A DNA stretch of 64,000 bases from Rhodococcus sp. 4CII (GTDB lineage: Bacteria; Actinomycetota; Actinomycetes; Mycobacteriales; Mycobacteriaceae), in the NCBI RefSeq assembly GCF_014256275.1, contig NZ_JACCFE010000004.1, positions 1-64,000 of the forward strand, in the 5' to 3' direction. Both the position numbers and the translations under genes were made by a program. The notes beneath the pieces are model-generated. The model saw only the letters and a list, made by a program, of their open reading frames with translations. It ran no database searches and was not told the origin of the DNA. This document shows, one piece after another, positions 7,201 through 14,936 of the stretch. The first letter of the stretch is position 1. The number at the start of each line of letters is the position of its first letter.

Positions 7201-9580
7201 CGTTGTGCACCATGCGAGCGAACTCTTCGAGCGCCTTCTGCGCAGTCCCGAAATCTCGAGTTGGTGCGACATCGTCCGCCCAGTACAGAGCGTCTTTTGC
7301 GGCGTTAAGCTTGATACGCAATGCATTCAATGTGTCGCCGTTGCCCGACATCGATGTCGCCGGTCGCCGGCGATCCCATTTCTCTCCCCAGTGGTGCATC
7401 GCCAATGACGCGAGTGATGTCTTGTAGCTGTTAGGCGATCCGACCAACGTAAGAACCCACGGGTTCGGACCCAATGCGGACCTGAATACCTGCCCAAGTA
7501 GAGCGGCCGAAACCCGCGTCGGGGTGCGTTCGAGCATCGAGCCGGAATGAAGAAGGAATGCTTCTCGGATCCTTACTGGGTCGGGCGTCGGTGCGGGAAG
7601 GTCATACATCTTCAGGGGGCCGGTCAGCAGAACGGGGGCTACCCGTCCGCCGTTCTCGTCGATGGCTCCCCCAGCATGAACGAAGAACCACTTTCCCTGA
7701 TCATCGCGGCGCCACCCGGTGGAGCGGTAACGCACCACCCGTTGGATTTCGCGTCCACCTGCGCCCTTGAGTGCATCTCGCAGCTTCGCCACACCGCTGG
7801 GGCGAGAGTCGTAGGCAGGCGGACCTGGCAAGGTATCGACCCAGCCGCAATCCCGGTACTCCTTCGCCGGGATCCGAATCCGCAGAAACTCTCGGCTCTC
7901 CGGATGGGTGTAGCCGATAACCACTGCGGTGAGTTCTTGAGGTGCGGCGGGGTTGACTTCACTCTGACCGGCCATCGCCGCTCGGCCCATCAACTCCGGC
8001 TCGTCGACGTCAATACCCGCCTCGGCAATTTCGAGATACTCCATCTCAACGATCCGGGCATCGAGGTCCAGTACGAGTTTCGCCTGTTGATCACCGCTCT
8101 TGGTCGTGACGATTTCGACCAAGGTCCCGTCAATGATCCGATACACCGGAGCGATAACATTTCGCCCCCGGATCGTGTTCAGCGGCGTAACGAGGCTTTC
8201 CGAGCCAGACCGGACCGACTGTGAATCAACTGGGCTGAGCGACTCCTGAACCGCACCCGGTACGGGCTCAAGCTCGGGATCTTGCAGAATCGGCGGAATG
8301 GGAACTCGCGCGACATCGTGTGCCGCTCGCGCTGCAACACGCGCAGCACGCCATGCGGTCATGGCATTCTCGACCGCTTCTCCCACCCAATCGGTGCCTT
8401 CAGCCGCGGCCTGCTGTCGAACTTTGTCCAGAAGTTCAGTCAGATCTTCGAAACGTCGCTCCGATTCGAGCGCCCAACGTTGTGCGCGTCGGAACTCTTC
8501 GTCTCCGTCCTGCCCATCTGCACGATCAGCTCTGGCGGTCGCCTCTGCCAGCGCAAGTTCGATTAGTGCTTGCTTCTCGATTACGTCGGCAGCAAAGCCG
8601 TGGGCAGCGACCTCCCCAGGCCGAACAGGGATCAGACCACCCCACGTCGAGTCGGTCAACCATTGACCGCCATCGACGTGGTCAGTGAAATCAGATTTAG
8701 GTGCCGCCGGTGCGGACAGCAAGAGCTGGACCTGGGCACCACTGCCACCCAATAGAGATGCGAGTTCGATACCCCGCTTCCATCCGACGGAGTCGCGATC
8801 AAGCACTACGCGAACCTCAGCGCCTTCGAAAAGGTCAGCACACGAGAGAGGGAAGTTCAGTCCGCCTTGAGCATTGGTCGTGGCAACCAGTCCAAGCGAC
8901 TCGGCTGTCTCGACATCCTTCTCCCCCTCGAGTAACCACACAGGCGAATGGCTCGAGATTGCCGACAGCAGTTCCGGCAGTCGATACAAGACCGGTTCAA
9001 AACCCTCCGGCTTACGCTTGCGCCGGGTCCCTGCGGCATCCACGAAAACCTGTCGGAACTGCTTGTGCCGGCCAGCTTCACAGCTCGTGCATTCCTCTCG
9101 GATCACTTCCTGCACCAAGGCACCGTCGGCTGATACGTACGGGTAGACCTTGACCCGATCCCACCGGTGTTGCGCGTCCGGTGTTACGTCTGGGAACGCG
9201 ATTCGGGCGGGCAGTCGTCCTCCCTTCGGCCTACGCCGCCCAGCACCACGTTGGTGCGGAGATCGGCCTACGCGTGTGAGCGCGTCGCGACCAAACAGCG
9301 GTTCGTCGAAGAGATCGGTCATCGACAACCCCAGGCCGTCGGCGATCTCCGAGACGGGAGCTTCACAGCCGTGGCAGTGAAGCAGCACCATTCCTCCCCG
9401 ATGCCCATCGACCCAGGTCACTGACATCGACGCGTGACGGTCGCCATGTATTGGGCACCGTGCCATCAGTTGGGTAGAGCCGCGTTCGGTCACCCCGCCA
9501 TTGCGTTCGGCAGCAGCACGAACCCGGTCGAATGACGACATCCGGCCGTTCTCAATAGCTCCAGCAGTGATAGCAGTCAC
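4202..9580 (-). CDS. Giant primase-TOPRIM-ATPase protein with Tap-like C-terminus
   Basis: This 1792-residue protein begins with a CHC2-type primase zinc finger (C42-x2-H45, C69-x2-C72). A TOPRIM domain follows (LLEGEKD at about 216-222, acidic pair D261/D263), then a P-loop-like GSPNSYKT (713-720, with K720) in a helicase/ATPase-like region that ends about residue 880. A low-complexity linker of P, T and A covers about 1210-1310. The C-terminal 450 residues strongly resemble Streptomyces telomere-associated protein Tap: FDRKLPGYWLVEIP, TTPTLERASSLGYEPEI, VPWYERIRDA, SRANIMYRIAQ and GQWPVAVTKDTVLYVSDES. It likely primes and unwinds the replicon and recruits the Tpg-like protein encoded next. 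Separate primase/helicase and Tap proteins are the usual state; this fusion is unusual. An ATG 39 bases downstream is an alternative start. Confidence 0.8.
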   Translation of the reverse strand: MTAITAGAIENGRMSSFDRVRAAAERNGGVTERGSTQLMARCPIHGDRHASMSVTWVDGHRGGMVLLHCHGCEAPVSEIADGLGLSMTDLFDEPLFGRDALTRVGRSPHQRGAGRRRPKGGRLPARIAFPDVTPDAQHRWDRVKVYPYVSADGALVQEVIREECTSCEAGRHKQFRQVFVDAAGTRRKRKPEGFEPVLYRLPELLSAISSHSPVWLLEGEKDVETAESLGLVATTNAQGGLNFPLSCADLFEGAEVRVVLDRDSVGWKRGIELASLLGGSGAQVQLLLSAPAAPKSDFTDHVDGGQWLTDSTWGGLIPVRPGEVAAHGFAADVIEKQALIELALAEATARADRADGQDGDEEFRRAQRWALESERRFEDLTELLDKVRQQAAAEGTDWVGEAVENAMTAWRAARVAARAAHDVARVPIPPILQDPELEPVPGAVQESLSPVDSQSVRSGSESLVTPLNTIRGRNVIAPVYRIIDGTLVEIVTTKSGDQQAKLVLDLDARIVEMEYLEIAEAGIDVDEPELMGRAAMAGQSEVNPAAPQELTAVVIGYTHPESREFLRIRIPAKEYRDCGWVDTLPGPPAYDSRPSGVAKLRDALKGAGGREIQRVVRYRSTGWRRDDQGKWFFVHAGGAIDENGGRVAPVLLTGPLKMYDLPAPTPDPVRIREAFLLHSGSMLERTPTRVSAALLGQVFRSALGPNPWVLTLVGSPNSYKTSLASLAMHHWGEKWDRRRPATSMSGNGDTLNALRIKLNAAKDALYWADDVAPTRDFGTAQKALEEFARMVHNGEQRSRSTRDGLGVLDGTPPRASALVTSEIMPRPGSAAQRMLVVPLQAREIELDVLKELDTAHSRHGRALLMATYLQWLCPRLDSVRAEAFAEGERYSERLRTSGESVRQADALGSLWAGWHAMSRFLVDVGALTENEVAQVGDLVTMGLSDAAAAATDPDLPMRTGARVRELLVHALRNGHAYVEDVDTGQAPADWSMAACLGWRRSVVGETSDGTPRWRAEGRGVRLGYVVANPRPCDGQPQVLLDPMALEQVLKATGQTMTDTLQIDRGTALRALYDEGVLIAEERKGRMPRYTVQRMVKCENRRQRMVALRLHKLLGSDDPEDQVTSDAGSIDSTPGGDSSDSSRPDVPSGPALFDGWLADLNSPGPGVASGDSSNEVMSLTSSHSEQEPEMAIETDAEGHFADGVQISPVSTCALCGGEDAGWQIDGLVMHLPCWWQSTAVTRSAAAATGDTVGQVSPMVVDELESAPVETTSPDTAAATPAIVATAETTQQPTTTTPAPNPAAGEAPTTFTAPAAVLDVDGAWLPDGTRHDLAAPITHVGDVAELVATLDLGTWTSDKWSVPGQIWITDAMAQHVGIDTSSLGKRNRNDRIKELTAQSPFVTEALSEGWQLGGKEGDRLGTWTRVWKGETRGVWVALVSGMSQDPKEMPILGDSPAPAVLARRLSLLAGALRFPWAVSPASTGIDLMIAARPKEWKRVFASSDAEFAKKFQIFEADIDWSRTLSDDEAKCRYVHAFDRGGSYAAGIAGLELPIGEPVHHSNGLPFDRKLPGYWLVEIPECADWRLPNPLNPMGLSISEPKWVTTPTLERASSLGYEPEILEAYVWPDHGRVLVPWYERIRDARTALDVKDDLDAQLAREQNKVIYTHTIGILNSDLHLAGRPGYSPERHHHIVAKSRANIMYRIAQIGEDTGQWPVAVTKDTVLYVSDESDPQLAWPGGPKQFGRGFGQYKPEGSALLAEHQQYLDGKGYRGKSDLIAPAEWMSADISAGSDS

Positions 9581-9648
9581 GAAGCCGCCTCAGACACACG
9601 CGCCAGGAGATCTGGCAAGCGCGGTGCGGCCCGGGTTAGTATGGGCAC

Positions 9649-9697
9649 AGGTCCCCTCCAGGACTCGTATTTATGAACAAGGTCCCCTCCAGGACTC
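9649..9697. repeat. Two 18-bp direct repeats ahead of the replication gene
   Basis: The 18-mer AGGTCCCCTCCAGGACTC occurs at 9649-9666 and again at 9680-9697, with a 31-base period (about three helical turns). It lies in the 190-base leader between the small RHH-type gene and the giant replication gene. It is a candidate operator or replication-control site. Confidence 0.7.
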
Positions 9698-9717
9698 AGT
9701 TCGTAATCAACGGATCG

Positions 9718-9754
9718 AAGGACCCCCGCAGGCCGCCAAGCAGTGGGGGTCTTT
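9718..9754. terminator. Hairpin between RHH gene and replication gene
   Basis: A stem GACCCCC/GGGGGTC spans 9721-9727 and 9745-9751 with a 17-base loop, followed by CTTTCG on the plus strand. It could end minus-strand transcripts from the small gene, end an antisense plus-strand leader RNA, or attenuate the replication operon. Confidence 0.5.
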
Positions 9755-9771
9755 CGCTATTTATGGCCAGG

Positions 9772-10029
9772 TCATGCCGAGATTGAAAGTTCATTGTCGG
9801 ACGAATCGCAGACCGCGTAGCGCTCGTCGTGGGCCCGTAGTTTTTCCGGGTCCAACTTCTTAAGGATGTAGTCGGGGACATCCAGGCTGTACGCACGGGC
9901 CATGACGAGCAGGGCGTAGTCGCCCAGCTCAAGTCCGAGCTCTTCGGCGCGTGCTTCGTAGAAGCTGTGCTGTTGAAGGGGTGCACGAACTGATATGCAC
10001 TTGCGCGTTCCCTTGTGTGGCCGTCCCAT
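9772..10029 (-). CDS. Small ribbon-helix-helix-type protein
   Basis: This 85-residue protein starts MGRPHKGTRKCISVRAPLQQ. The KCISVRAPL strand followed by two helices (YEARAEELGLELGDYALLVM, then ARAYSLDVPDYI) fits the ribbon-helix-helix fold used by plasmid copy-number and antitoxin regulators. It is the first gene upstream of the replication operon and lies just after the G-rich 12-bp repeats at 10293-10390, so a role as a copy-number or operon repressor is likely but inferred. Confidence 0.7.
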   Translation of the reverse strand: MGRPHKGTRKCISVRAPLQQHSFYEARAEELGLELGDYALLVMARAYSLDVPDYILKKLDPEKLRAHDERYAVCDSSDNELSISA

Positions 10030-10292
10030 GCGATGAGCCTAAACAGAAACTGCTTCGGAAACGTCGAAGGTCGTGTTGTCGGTGTGTCGCCGTTCATCGT
10101 GCATCCCCTCACCTTCACCAAAAATCCGCTTCTGGTTAGAGGAAGATCCTTCGGCCCAACGCTGTGTGACAGATGGGAAACAAGATCTTCGTCGCCGCAT
10201 CATGCCGCGGAGCATGGACTGTTTCACCAAACTCGCCCGACCGCGGTTTCAGATGAACAACTACCCCTACGTGTGACCTGCGGGGCCAATCG

Positions 10293-10390
10293 GTGGGGAG
10301 TGGGGGGAGTGGGAAGAAATGCCTGATCAAACGATAAAACCCACTCCCCACGGCGGTGGGGAGTGGGGTGGGGAGTGGGGTGGGGAGCGG
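10293..10390. repeat. G-rich 12-bp repeats with an inverted copy
   Basis: The 11-mer GTGGGGAGTGG occurs at 10293-10303, 10356-10366 and 10368-10378, with a one-mismatch copy at 10380-10390 and an inverted copy at 10341-10351. The last three direct copies have a 12-base period. The inverted copy and its partner at 10356 form a perfect 11-bp hairpin with a 4-base loop. The gene-free stretch 10030-10498 holds no convincing gene; these repeats are its main content. Likely roles are a binding site for the RHH-type or ParB-like protein, or part of the origin. Confidence 0.75.
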
Positions 10391-10498
10391 GTTCAAAGAC
10401 ACCCGAAGTGCCTTCGCGTGCACACCGATGAGCTGTCGGGAATCGACTGAGAGGTAGGCGGCGAGGTTCTACTCCCCCGTCGCCCTACCCCATCGTCA

Positions 10499-11239
10499 CT
10501 AGCGAGACACCGTCCGAAGATGTAGCGACAAGACACCAGCAAGAAGCCGGCTCCGGGACTTCGACCCGACCACCTTCACCTGAGCATCAAGCCAGTCCCG
10601 CTGAGCCGTCGTGAACCGGAACCACGTCTCAACGGGACCCTTGACCGCAAATGGCTCCTGATGCACGGGGATCCCGGCCGCGGATCGCCCGGCCACCGGC
10701 TGGAACAGGCTACGAAGTCCCGCGATCCCCACAGAATCGAAGGCCTCGATAACGACATCAGCGTGATCACATCTACGCTCGGCCGCGCGGCTCTGCAGTG
10801 CATCACGCGTGGCGCGATCCAGGTAAGCCGTCACGGTCACCTTCCCAATTTCCGTCGGAGGTTCGACATCATCGTCGGTGACCGGGGTCGGGTCCGGGGC
10901 CGGCTCATAAATGGGAGCCTGCTTCTCGGTCGGTGTGGGTGTGGGTGGTGGGGTTGGTTCTGGCTTACTGACCGGCTCGGAGCGAACGGGCACGGGCACC
11001 GTAGAAGTAGGCGCGGGTGATTCGGCCAGAGCTTGTGGCGGCTCCTGCGCTGCAGGCGCCTTCTCGACAGGCCGCGACTCCTCCGCGGCTGGTTCTACCT
11101 CGGTGACCGGGGTAGAGCGCCGCGGCTGGGTGGGGCTGCCAGCAGTCGGAAGGAGGCCGGCCAAACCCTCCGCTCGGTTACCTTTCGGAGCGAAAGCACT
11201 GGCAAGGCTCTTGCGGCGAGGAGTGCTGGTTTCGGTCAT
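10499..11239 (-). CDS. ParB-like partition partner with RHH-type C-terminus
   Basis: This 246-residue protein is encoded right after parA with an ATGA overlap. The N-terminus is short and basic with LASAFAP and AEGLAGLLP. Residues 40-125 are a proline/threonine-rich linker, and two compact C-terminal halves follow: KVTVTAYLDRATRDALQSRA and ETWFRFTTAQRDWLDAQVKV ending SRSRLLAGVL. The C-terminal halves look like ribbon-helix-helix DNA-binding units. Position and architecture fit the centromere-binding partner of a type Ib ParA. The gene at 14358-14924 has the same plan. There is no ParB/Spo0J nuclease-like domain. Confidence 0.7.
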   Translation of the reverse strand: MTETSTPRRKSLASAFAPKGNRAEGLAGLLPTAGSPTQPRRSTPVTEVEPAAEESRPVEKAPAAQEPPQALAESPAPTSTVPVPVRSEPVSKPEPTPPPTPTPTEKQAPIYEPAPDPTPVTDDDVEPPTEIGKVTVTAYLDRATRDALQSRAAERRCDHADVVIEAFDSVGIAGLRSLFQPVAGRSAAGIPVHQEPFAVKGPVETWFRFTTAQRDWLDAQVKVVGSKSRSRLLAGVLSLHLRTVSR

Positions 11240-12204
11240 GCCGAAGCCACCTCCTCGCTGATGGTCGACAGGCGCACGAGGATTTCGCGTGTCAGTTCTG
11301 CGTAGTCCTCGGCCAACCCGGACGCATTGCGCGAAAGTATCTGATCCGTCGGTTTGGCGCCCTTCTTCAAAGCGGCGAAACGTGCGACTTTGGCGACTTC
11401 GGTCTGCTGTTCCAGCTCATGGACCAACAAGCCCTCCCGGCGGGCATCATAGGCAGTAGATTCCATCGTCCGGATCCGGGATTCGAAGATCGGGGCGGCA
11501 TCCCCGATCATCTCGTTGACGGATTGACGGATCTTCGCCGTGAGCTTGGTTGAGCGCGAGCCCACACCGAACAAGCAAATACCTGCCAACTGCAGCCGCG
11601 GGTTGACAGCTGGCAGATTACGGTCTGGATCACCATCCCGTGTCGCCGAGAACTGGCCGGCAATAGTTTCCAACCCGTCGAGGCTTGCGTCGTCCGCCCT
11701 GACCGGGATGACCACAGCCTGGACGACCTCCATCAGTGCCTCCATGATGGTCAAATCACCGGGCGGAGTGTCGAAGATGATCACGTCATAGTTGTGCGCA
11801 ACCTGCAGGAGCATGGCGCGAACGAGCTGTCCGAGCCGCTTACCACCCTGACGCTGCTGCCGGGAAACCATGACGGCCGCCAGGTCGAACATCGCGGGAC
11901 CACCCGGCACCACGTCGAGATTCTCGCGGCCCCCGACATTGTGGACGATCGGAGGCGCGGACCCTTGCAGGAGCGCGGTGAACAGTTCAGATCCGTCTCG
12001 CTTGTCGTAGCCCAGATCGCGGCACAGGTTCCCCTGGGGGTCGAAGTCACCGATCAGAACTCGGTATCCGGCGGCGGCAAGGAGTCCGCCGCAGTTGGCG
12101 GCACAGCTTGTCTTTCCCACTCCCCCCTTGCCGTTGAAGAATCCGAACGACACCGGCAGTTCCTGCTGCTCCGCAGTTGAGGTCTCGACGACATGCATGG
12201 ACAT
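11236..12204 (-). CDS. parA: ParA partition ATPase
   Basis: This 322-residue protein has the deviant Walker A motif FFNGKGGVGKTSCAAN near residue 20, FDPQGN shortly after, and DVIIFDTPPGDLTIMEAL as Walker B, all standard for ParA/Soj plasmid ATPases. The ATG at 12204 is chosen because GGGAG lies 8 bases upstream; a longer frame upstream has no ribosome-binding site. It ends in an overlap with the parB-like gene. The 12-bp repeat array begins about 85 bases before the start, the usual place for a plasmid centromere and autoregulatory site. Confidence 0.92.
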   Translation of the reverse strand: MSMHVVETSTAEQQELPVSFGFFNGKGGVGKTSCAANCGGLLAAAGYRVLIGDFDPQGNLCRDLGYDKRDGSELFTALLQGSAPPIVHNVGGRENLDVVPGGPAMFDLAAVMVSRQQRQGGKRLGQLVRAMLLQVAHNYDVIIFDTPPGDLTIMEALMEVVQAVVIPVRADDASLDGLETIAGQFSATRDGDPDRNLPAVNPRLQLAGICLFGVGSRSTKLTAKIRQSVNEMIGDAAPIFESRIRTMESTAYDARREGLLVHELEQQTEVAKVARFAALKKGAKPTDQILSRNASGLAEDYAELTREILVRLSTISEEVASA

Positions 12205-12288
12205 GGCAGTTCTCCCATTGGACTTTGGTTGTGACGAGTGGTTCCCAGTGAAGCTAGCAGGATTCCTGGACAACTTGCTGTATGCCAC

Positions 12289-13120
12289 GCGGGGTGAACC
12301 GTAGGTAGATCTGCGTGAGCAAACGCGTGAGATGCGACGGGGTCAACCGTATGAGGTAAGGCGGGTGGTCAAGCGTGGACTTAAGCGTGATGTCTGGCGT
12401 GCTTATAGGCATGGCTGCCAGCGTGAGAACAAGCGTGTGAACAGGCATGGCAGACGGCGTGAGAACAAGCGTGTGAACAGGCATGGCAGACGGCGTGAGA
12501 ACAAGCGTGAGAACAGGCGTGTAGGCCAGTGGGAAAACACGCGGATCGATCTGCAGGTAGCAACGCGGGTATGCATGCGTGTGAATTCGCGTGGCGACAA
12601 GCGGGAATTGCGACGGAACATAATGCGGTGGTTAACGCGTGTGATGCTGCATGGATAGCTACGTGACATCATGCGTGAAGATTTGCGTGAAGCCACGCAT
12701 GGTGTCATGCAGGATGCTGAGCGGGACAACCTACGTGGACGTAGGCGTGATTAACCGCGATGGATTGCACGTGATTGCATGCCGGTAACCACACGTGTTG
12801 GAGTAAGTGATCAGACACGGGAGGCGATGCCGGTACGCGCGCGTGAACTTGACCCTGTCGTCAACGCGGGCAACACCACTGGTTGTAATACGTGAGCAGT
12901 TCCGTGCGCCGCTGCTGGTTCGAGCACGAGGGGGCGAACTGAATCAGATGCGTGATGGGGTGCCGTAATTCGGTGCTAGGCACAGTGCGTGAGAGCACAC
13001 TGGCGCCCGAGCGGAAACTCTGCGGATCGAACGTCGAGTGCGGCACAGGGCAAATGCCCCGTTGGGATGGGTCTACGCGCGTGAACGTATGGGGAAGCCT
13101 TTGCGTGAACACATGCGTGA
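12289..13120. repeat. Long array of 12-bp phased degenerate repeats (candidate centromere)
   Basis: The five-base word GCGTG and close variants (GCATG, GCGGG, ACGTG) recur at an exact 12-base step from 12289 to about 12853, about 47 consecutive positions (for example 12373, 12385, 12397, 12409, 12421, 12433, 12445, 12457, 12469, 12481, 12493, 12505, 12517). The best-conserved block (12421-12520) has the unit GCGTGAGAACAA and a 36-base super-repeat that includes GGCATGGCAGAC. After 12853 the phase slips by one base and the pattern weakens but reappears to about 13120. The stretch between parA and the next gene otherwise holds no convincing gene. Arrays of short direct repeats upstream of parA are typical centromeres for RHH-type ParB proteins. 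Confidence 0.85.
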
Positions 13121-13139
13121 AGAGGTACAGACTTGCGCT

Positions 13140-13847
13140 CTACCTGTACTGATGCGGTGTTCTGCGGGGATCGCCGACGACGCCGCGCTGGCTTCGTTGG
13201 AGGTCTACCCGATGACTGAGGCCCGCCACAGTGAAGACGCCGATCGCATCGGCAATGTCCTGAGCTCGACGATGTCCGTCGAGCTCGACAACGAGGTCGA
13301 TCAAGGTGTCCTCGAGAATGTTCTCGGCGGCCGTGTACAGGTCCCAGAGTTGCTTGAGCTCCCAGGCCCGGATCAAAGGGTTCGAGAAGTAGAGGCCGTC
13401 GACAATCCGTTGAACCCGATCCACCTGGGTGTTTGTTCTATCTGCAGGGCTCGACCAGGTGGCGAAGTGAGAGCTGGCCGAACAGTCGTCGACTGTCGAG
13501 TCCAGTTCGATGGCGACAGCGACCCAGGAAGTTGGGCAGATGGACCGACGCGCCTGCCTTGCAGCCTCTCCGAACGCGCGTTGGCAGACTGCGGCGTACT
13601 CAGTGGCAGCACGCCGGCCCAGATTCAGCTCGCGCAGATCCATCAGTGAGGTGAAGTCCTGGCGCCCGTGGGTGAATTCTGTAGCCGCAAGGAGCGCCTC
13701 ACTGCCACTCCATTGAAAGCGAGACTGTCTGTATTGATCGCGGTGCCAGCGCAGATCTTCGATCCACGGACGGCCAAGCTCGAGGCCCTCACCGTTTGGC
13801 ACCGTCATACGAACATGATGACATCGGGCGATAGGTGTGTCATCCAT
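13140..13847 (-). CDS. Hypothetical protein beside the repeat array
   Basis: This 235-residue soluble protein is read from the ATG at 13847 (MDDTPIARCHHVRM); longer or shorter starts are possible. It has helical segments (DFTSLMDLRELNLGRRAATE, and IRAWELKQLWDLYTAAENIL) and no transmembrane segment or known motif. It ends within 20 bases of the 12-bp repeat array. I do not recognise it. Confidence 0.6.
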   Translation of the reverse strand: MDDTPIARCHHVRMTVPNGEGLELGRPWIEDLRWHRDQYRQSRFQWSGSEALLAATEFTHGRQDFTSLMDLRELNLGRRAATEYAAVCQRAFGEAARQARRSICPTSWVAVAIELDSTVDDCSASSHFATWSSPADRTNTQVDRVQRIVDGLYFSNPLIRAWELKQLWDLYTAAENILEDTLIDLVVELDGHRRAQDIADAIGVFTVAGLSHRVDLQRSQRGVVGDPRRTPHQYR

Positions 13848-14357
13848 AGTTATGCAATCGTCCCAAACGTTTCTAAGGCGTAGCTCTAGCGCACAACACA
13901 TAGATACCGAGCATGAAATCAAAGCATCCAGAAAAACGCGCAACTAGTGCAACATGGGCCTCCCTAAAGCGTCCAAGGAGCATACCAACAGCGTCCCACA
14001 CTCGATTAGTAGTGCAAGTCAACGTGACTGCCAGTCGTCCCCTAGCTCTAACAAATCCAATTAAATACAAAACTAGGACGATTATGGGACGCGTCTGGGA
14101 CGAGTTTGAGGCCGATTGCGCTGGACTAGTCGATACCGCTCATGCGAAGTTGCGCTACTCTCTTCGGCGTATGTCAGTGTTGGTCTATGTTCTTCTTACA
14201 ACGTCACGTTTAACGTTGAAAGCGCGCCCTTCATGCACTGTTGGTCGTATGCACTGTTGGTCGAAGTAGTCCAGGGCGGGCTGTATAAAGCACATCAAGA
14301 TCATTTGGGTTCGAGCGGGCGCGCCTCGCTCCCTGTTCAGCATCGGAGTACATCGTC
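13848..14357. other. Intergenic, AT-richer stretch upstream of second parB-like gene
   Basis: This 510-base gap is clearly less GC-rich than its neighbours between about 13860 and 14230. It must hold the promoters for the minus gene at 13847 and the plus gene at 14358. Two 15-bp direct repeats lie at 14233-14263. I see no convincing gene; short frames here lack ribosome-binding sites. Confidence 0.5.
14233..14263. repeat. Two 15-bp direct repeats upstream of second parB-like gene
   Basis: ATGCACTGTTGGTCG occurs at 14233-14247 and 14249-14263, a 16-base period. It lies about 95 bases before the start of the gene at 14358 and is a plausible operator. Confidence 0.6.
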
Positions 14358-14924
14358 GTGACGCAGGAACATGGTCAACCTCGAGCCACCGGGGGACACC
14401 GTCCGTTAGCTTCGACCTTTCGGTCGCCGGCTGCTCGATCGGTCGAACACATCGCATCCCAGTTCATTGAGGGTGGGGAGGATTCGGGAGTTGACGAGCC
14501 GTCTCGAGAAGCGCCACCCGAACGAGGGCCCGTGGTGACGGATCCGGACAGCGGAGGGAAGTCGTCCAGCGTTCGAGTGCCGGCAAAGTGCCACGCGAAA
14601 CTCGAGCAGCTTCGCGAGCAGACAGGAATGACCAACGGTCAGATCTTCATTGTCGCGATCGAGGCGACGCACGAACGTCTGCCCGAGTTGTTGTATCCCG
14701 GCGGCCGAATCGGGGGAGGGCTATTCGCACCCCGAGGTATTCGCGCCAAAACGTCACGTGACGATTCCGAGACGCAAGTGACATACCGCCTGTTCAAGGC
14801 GGACTTCGATGTCATCGATCAACTTGTCATCGATCTTGCCGCGAAGTCGCGGTCGCATCTGATCACAGCGGCCCTGACGGGGTACTTCTTCGGGGACGAC
14901 GAACGCACACAGGCGGCAGAGTAG
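14358..14924 (+). CDS. Second ParB-like / RHH-type DNA-binding protein
   Basis: This 188-residue protein starts with GTG. Like the protein at 10499-11239 it has a basic N-terminus, a disordered linker, a VRVPAKCHAKLEQLREQTG beta-helix unit and a second unit (TQVTYRLFKADFDVIDQLVI) ending SRSHLITAALTGYF, which parallels SRSRLLAGVLSLHL in the first. It is a paralogue or competing partition partner without its own parA. It could bind the same array from the other side or serve a second centromere. It ends 12 bases before a convergent gene. Confidence 0.7.
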   Translation: MTQEHGQPRATGGHRPLASTFRSPAARSVEHIASQFIEGGEDSGVDEPSREAPPERGPVVTDPDSGGKSSSVRVPAKCHAKLEQLREQTGMTNGQIFIVAIEATHERLPELLYPGGRIGGGLFAPRGIRAKTSRDDSETQVTYRLFKADFDVIDQLVIDLAAKSRSHLITAALTGYFFGDDERTQAAE

Positions 14925-14936
14925 CGCCGACGAGCC

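Noticed and set aside
12332..12729. Open frames on both strands with repeats such as RHGRRRENKRVN or LPCLFTRLFSRR
   Set aside because: They are by-products of the 12-bp array: the period is a multiple of three, so any frame looks repetitive. No ribosome-binding site or protein-like composition.
12289..13120. CRISPR-like array
   Set aside because: Units are 12 bases with no spacers, and no cas genes are present.
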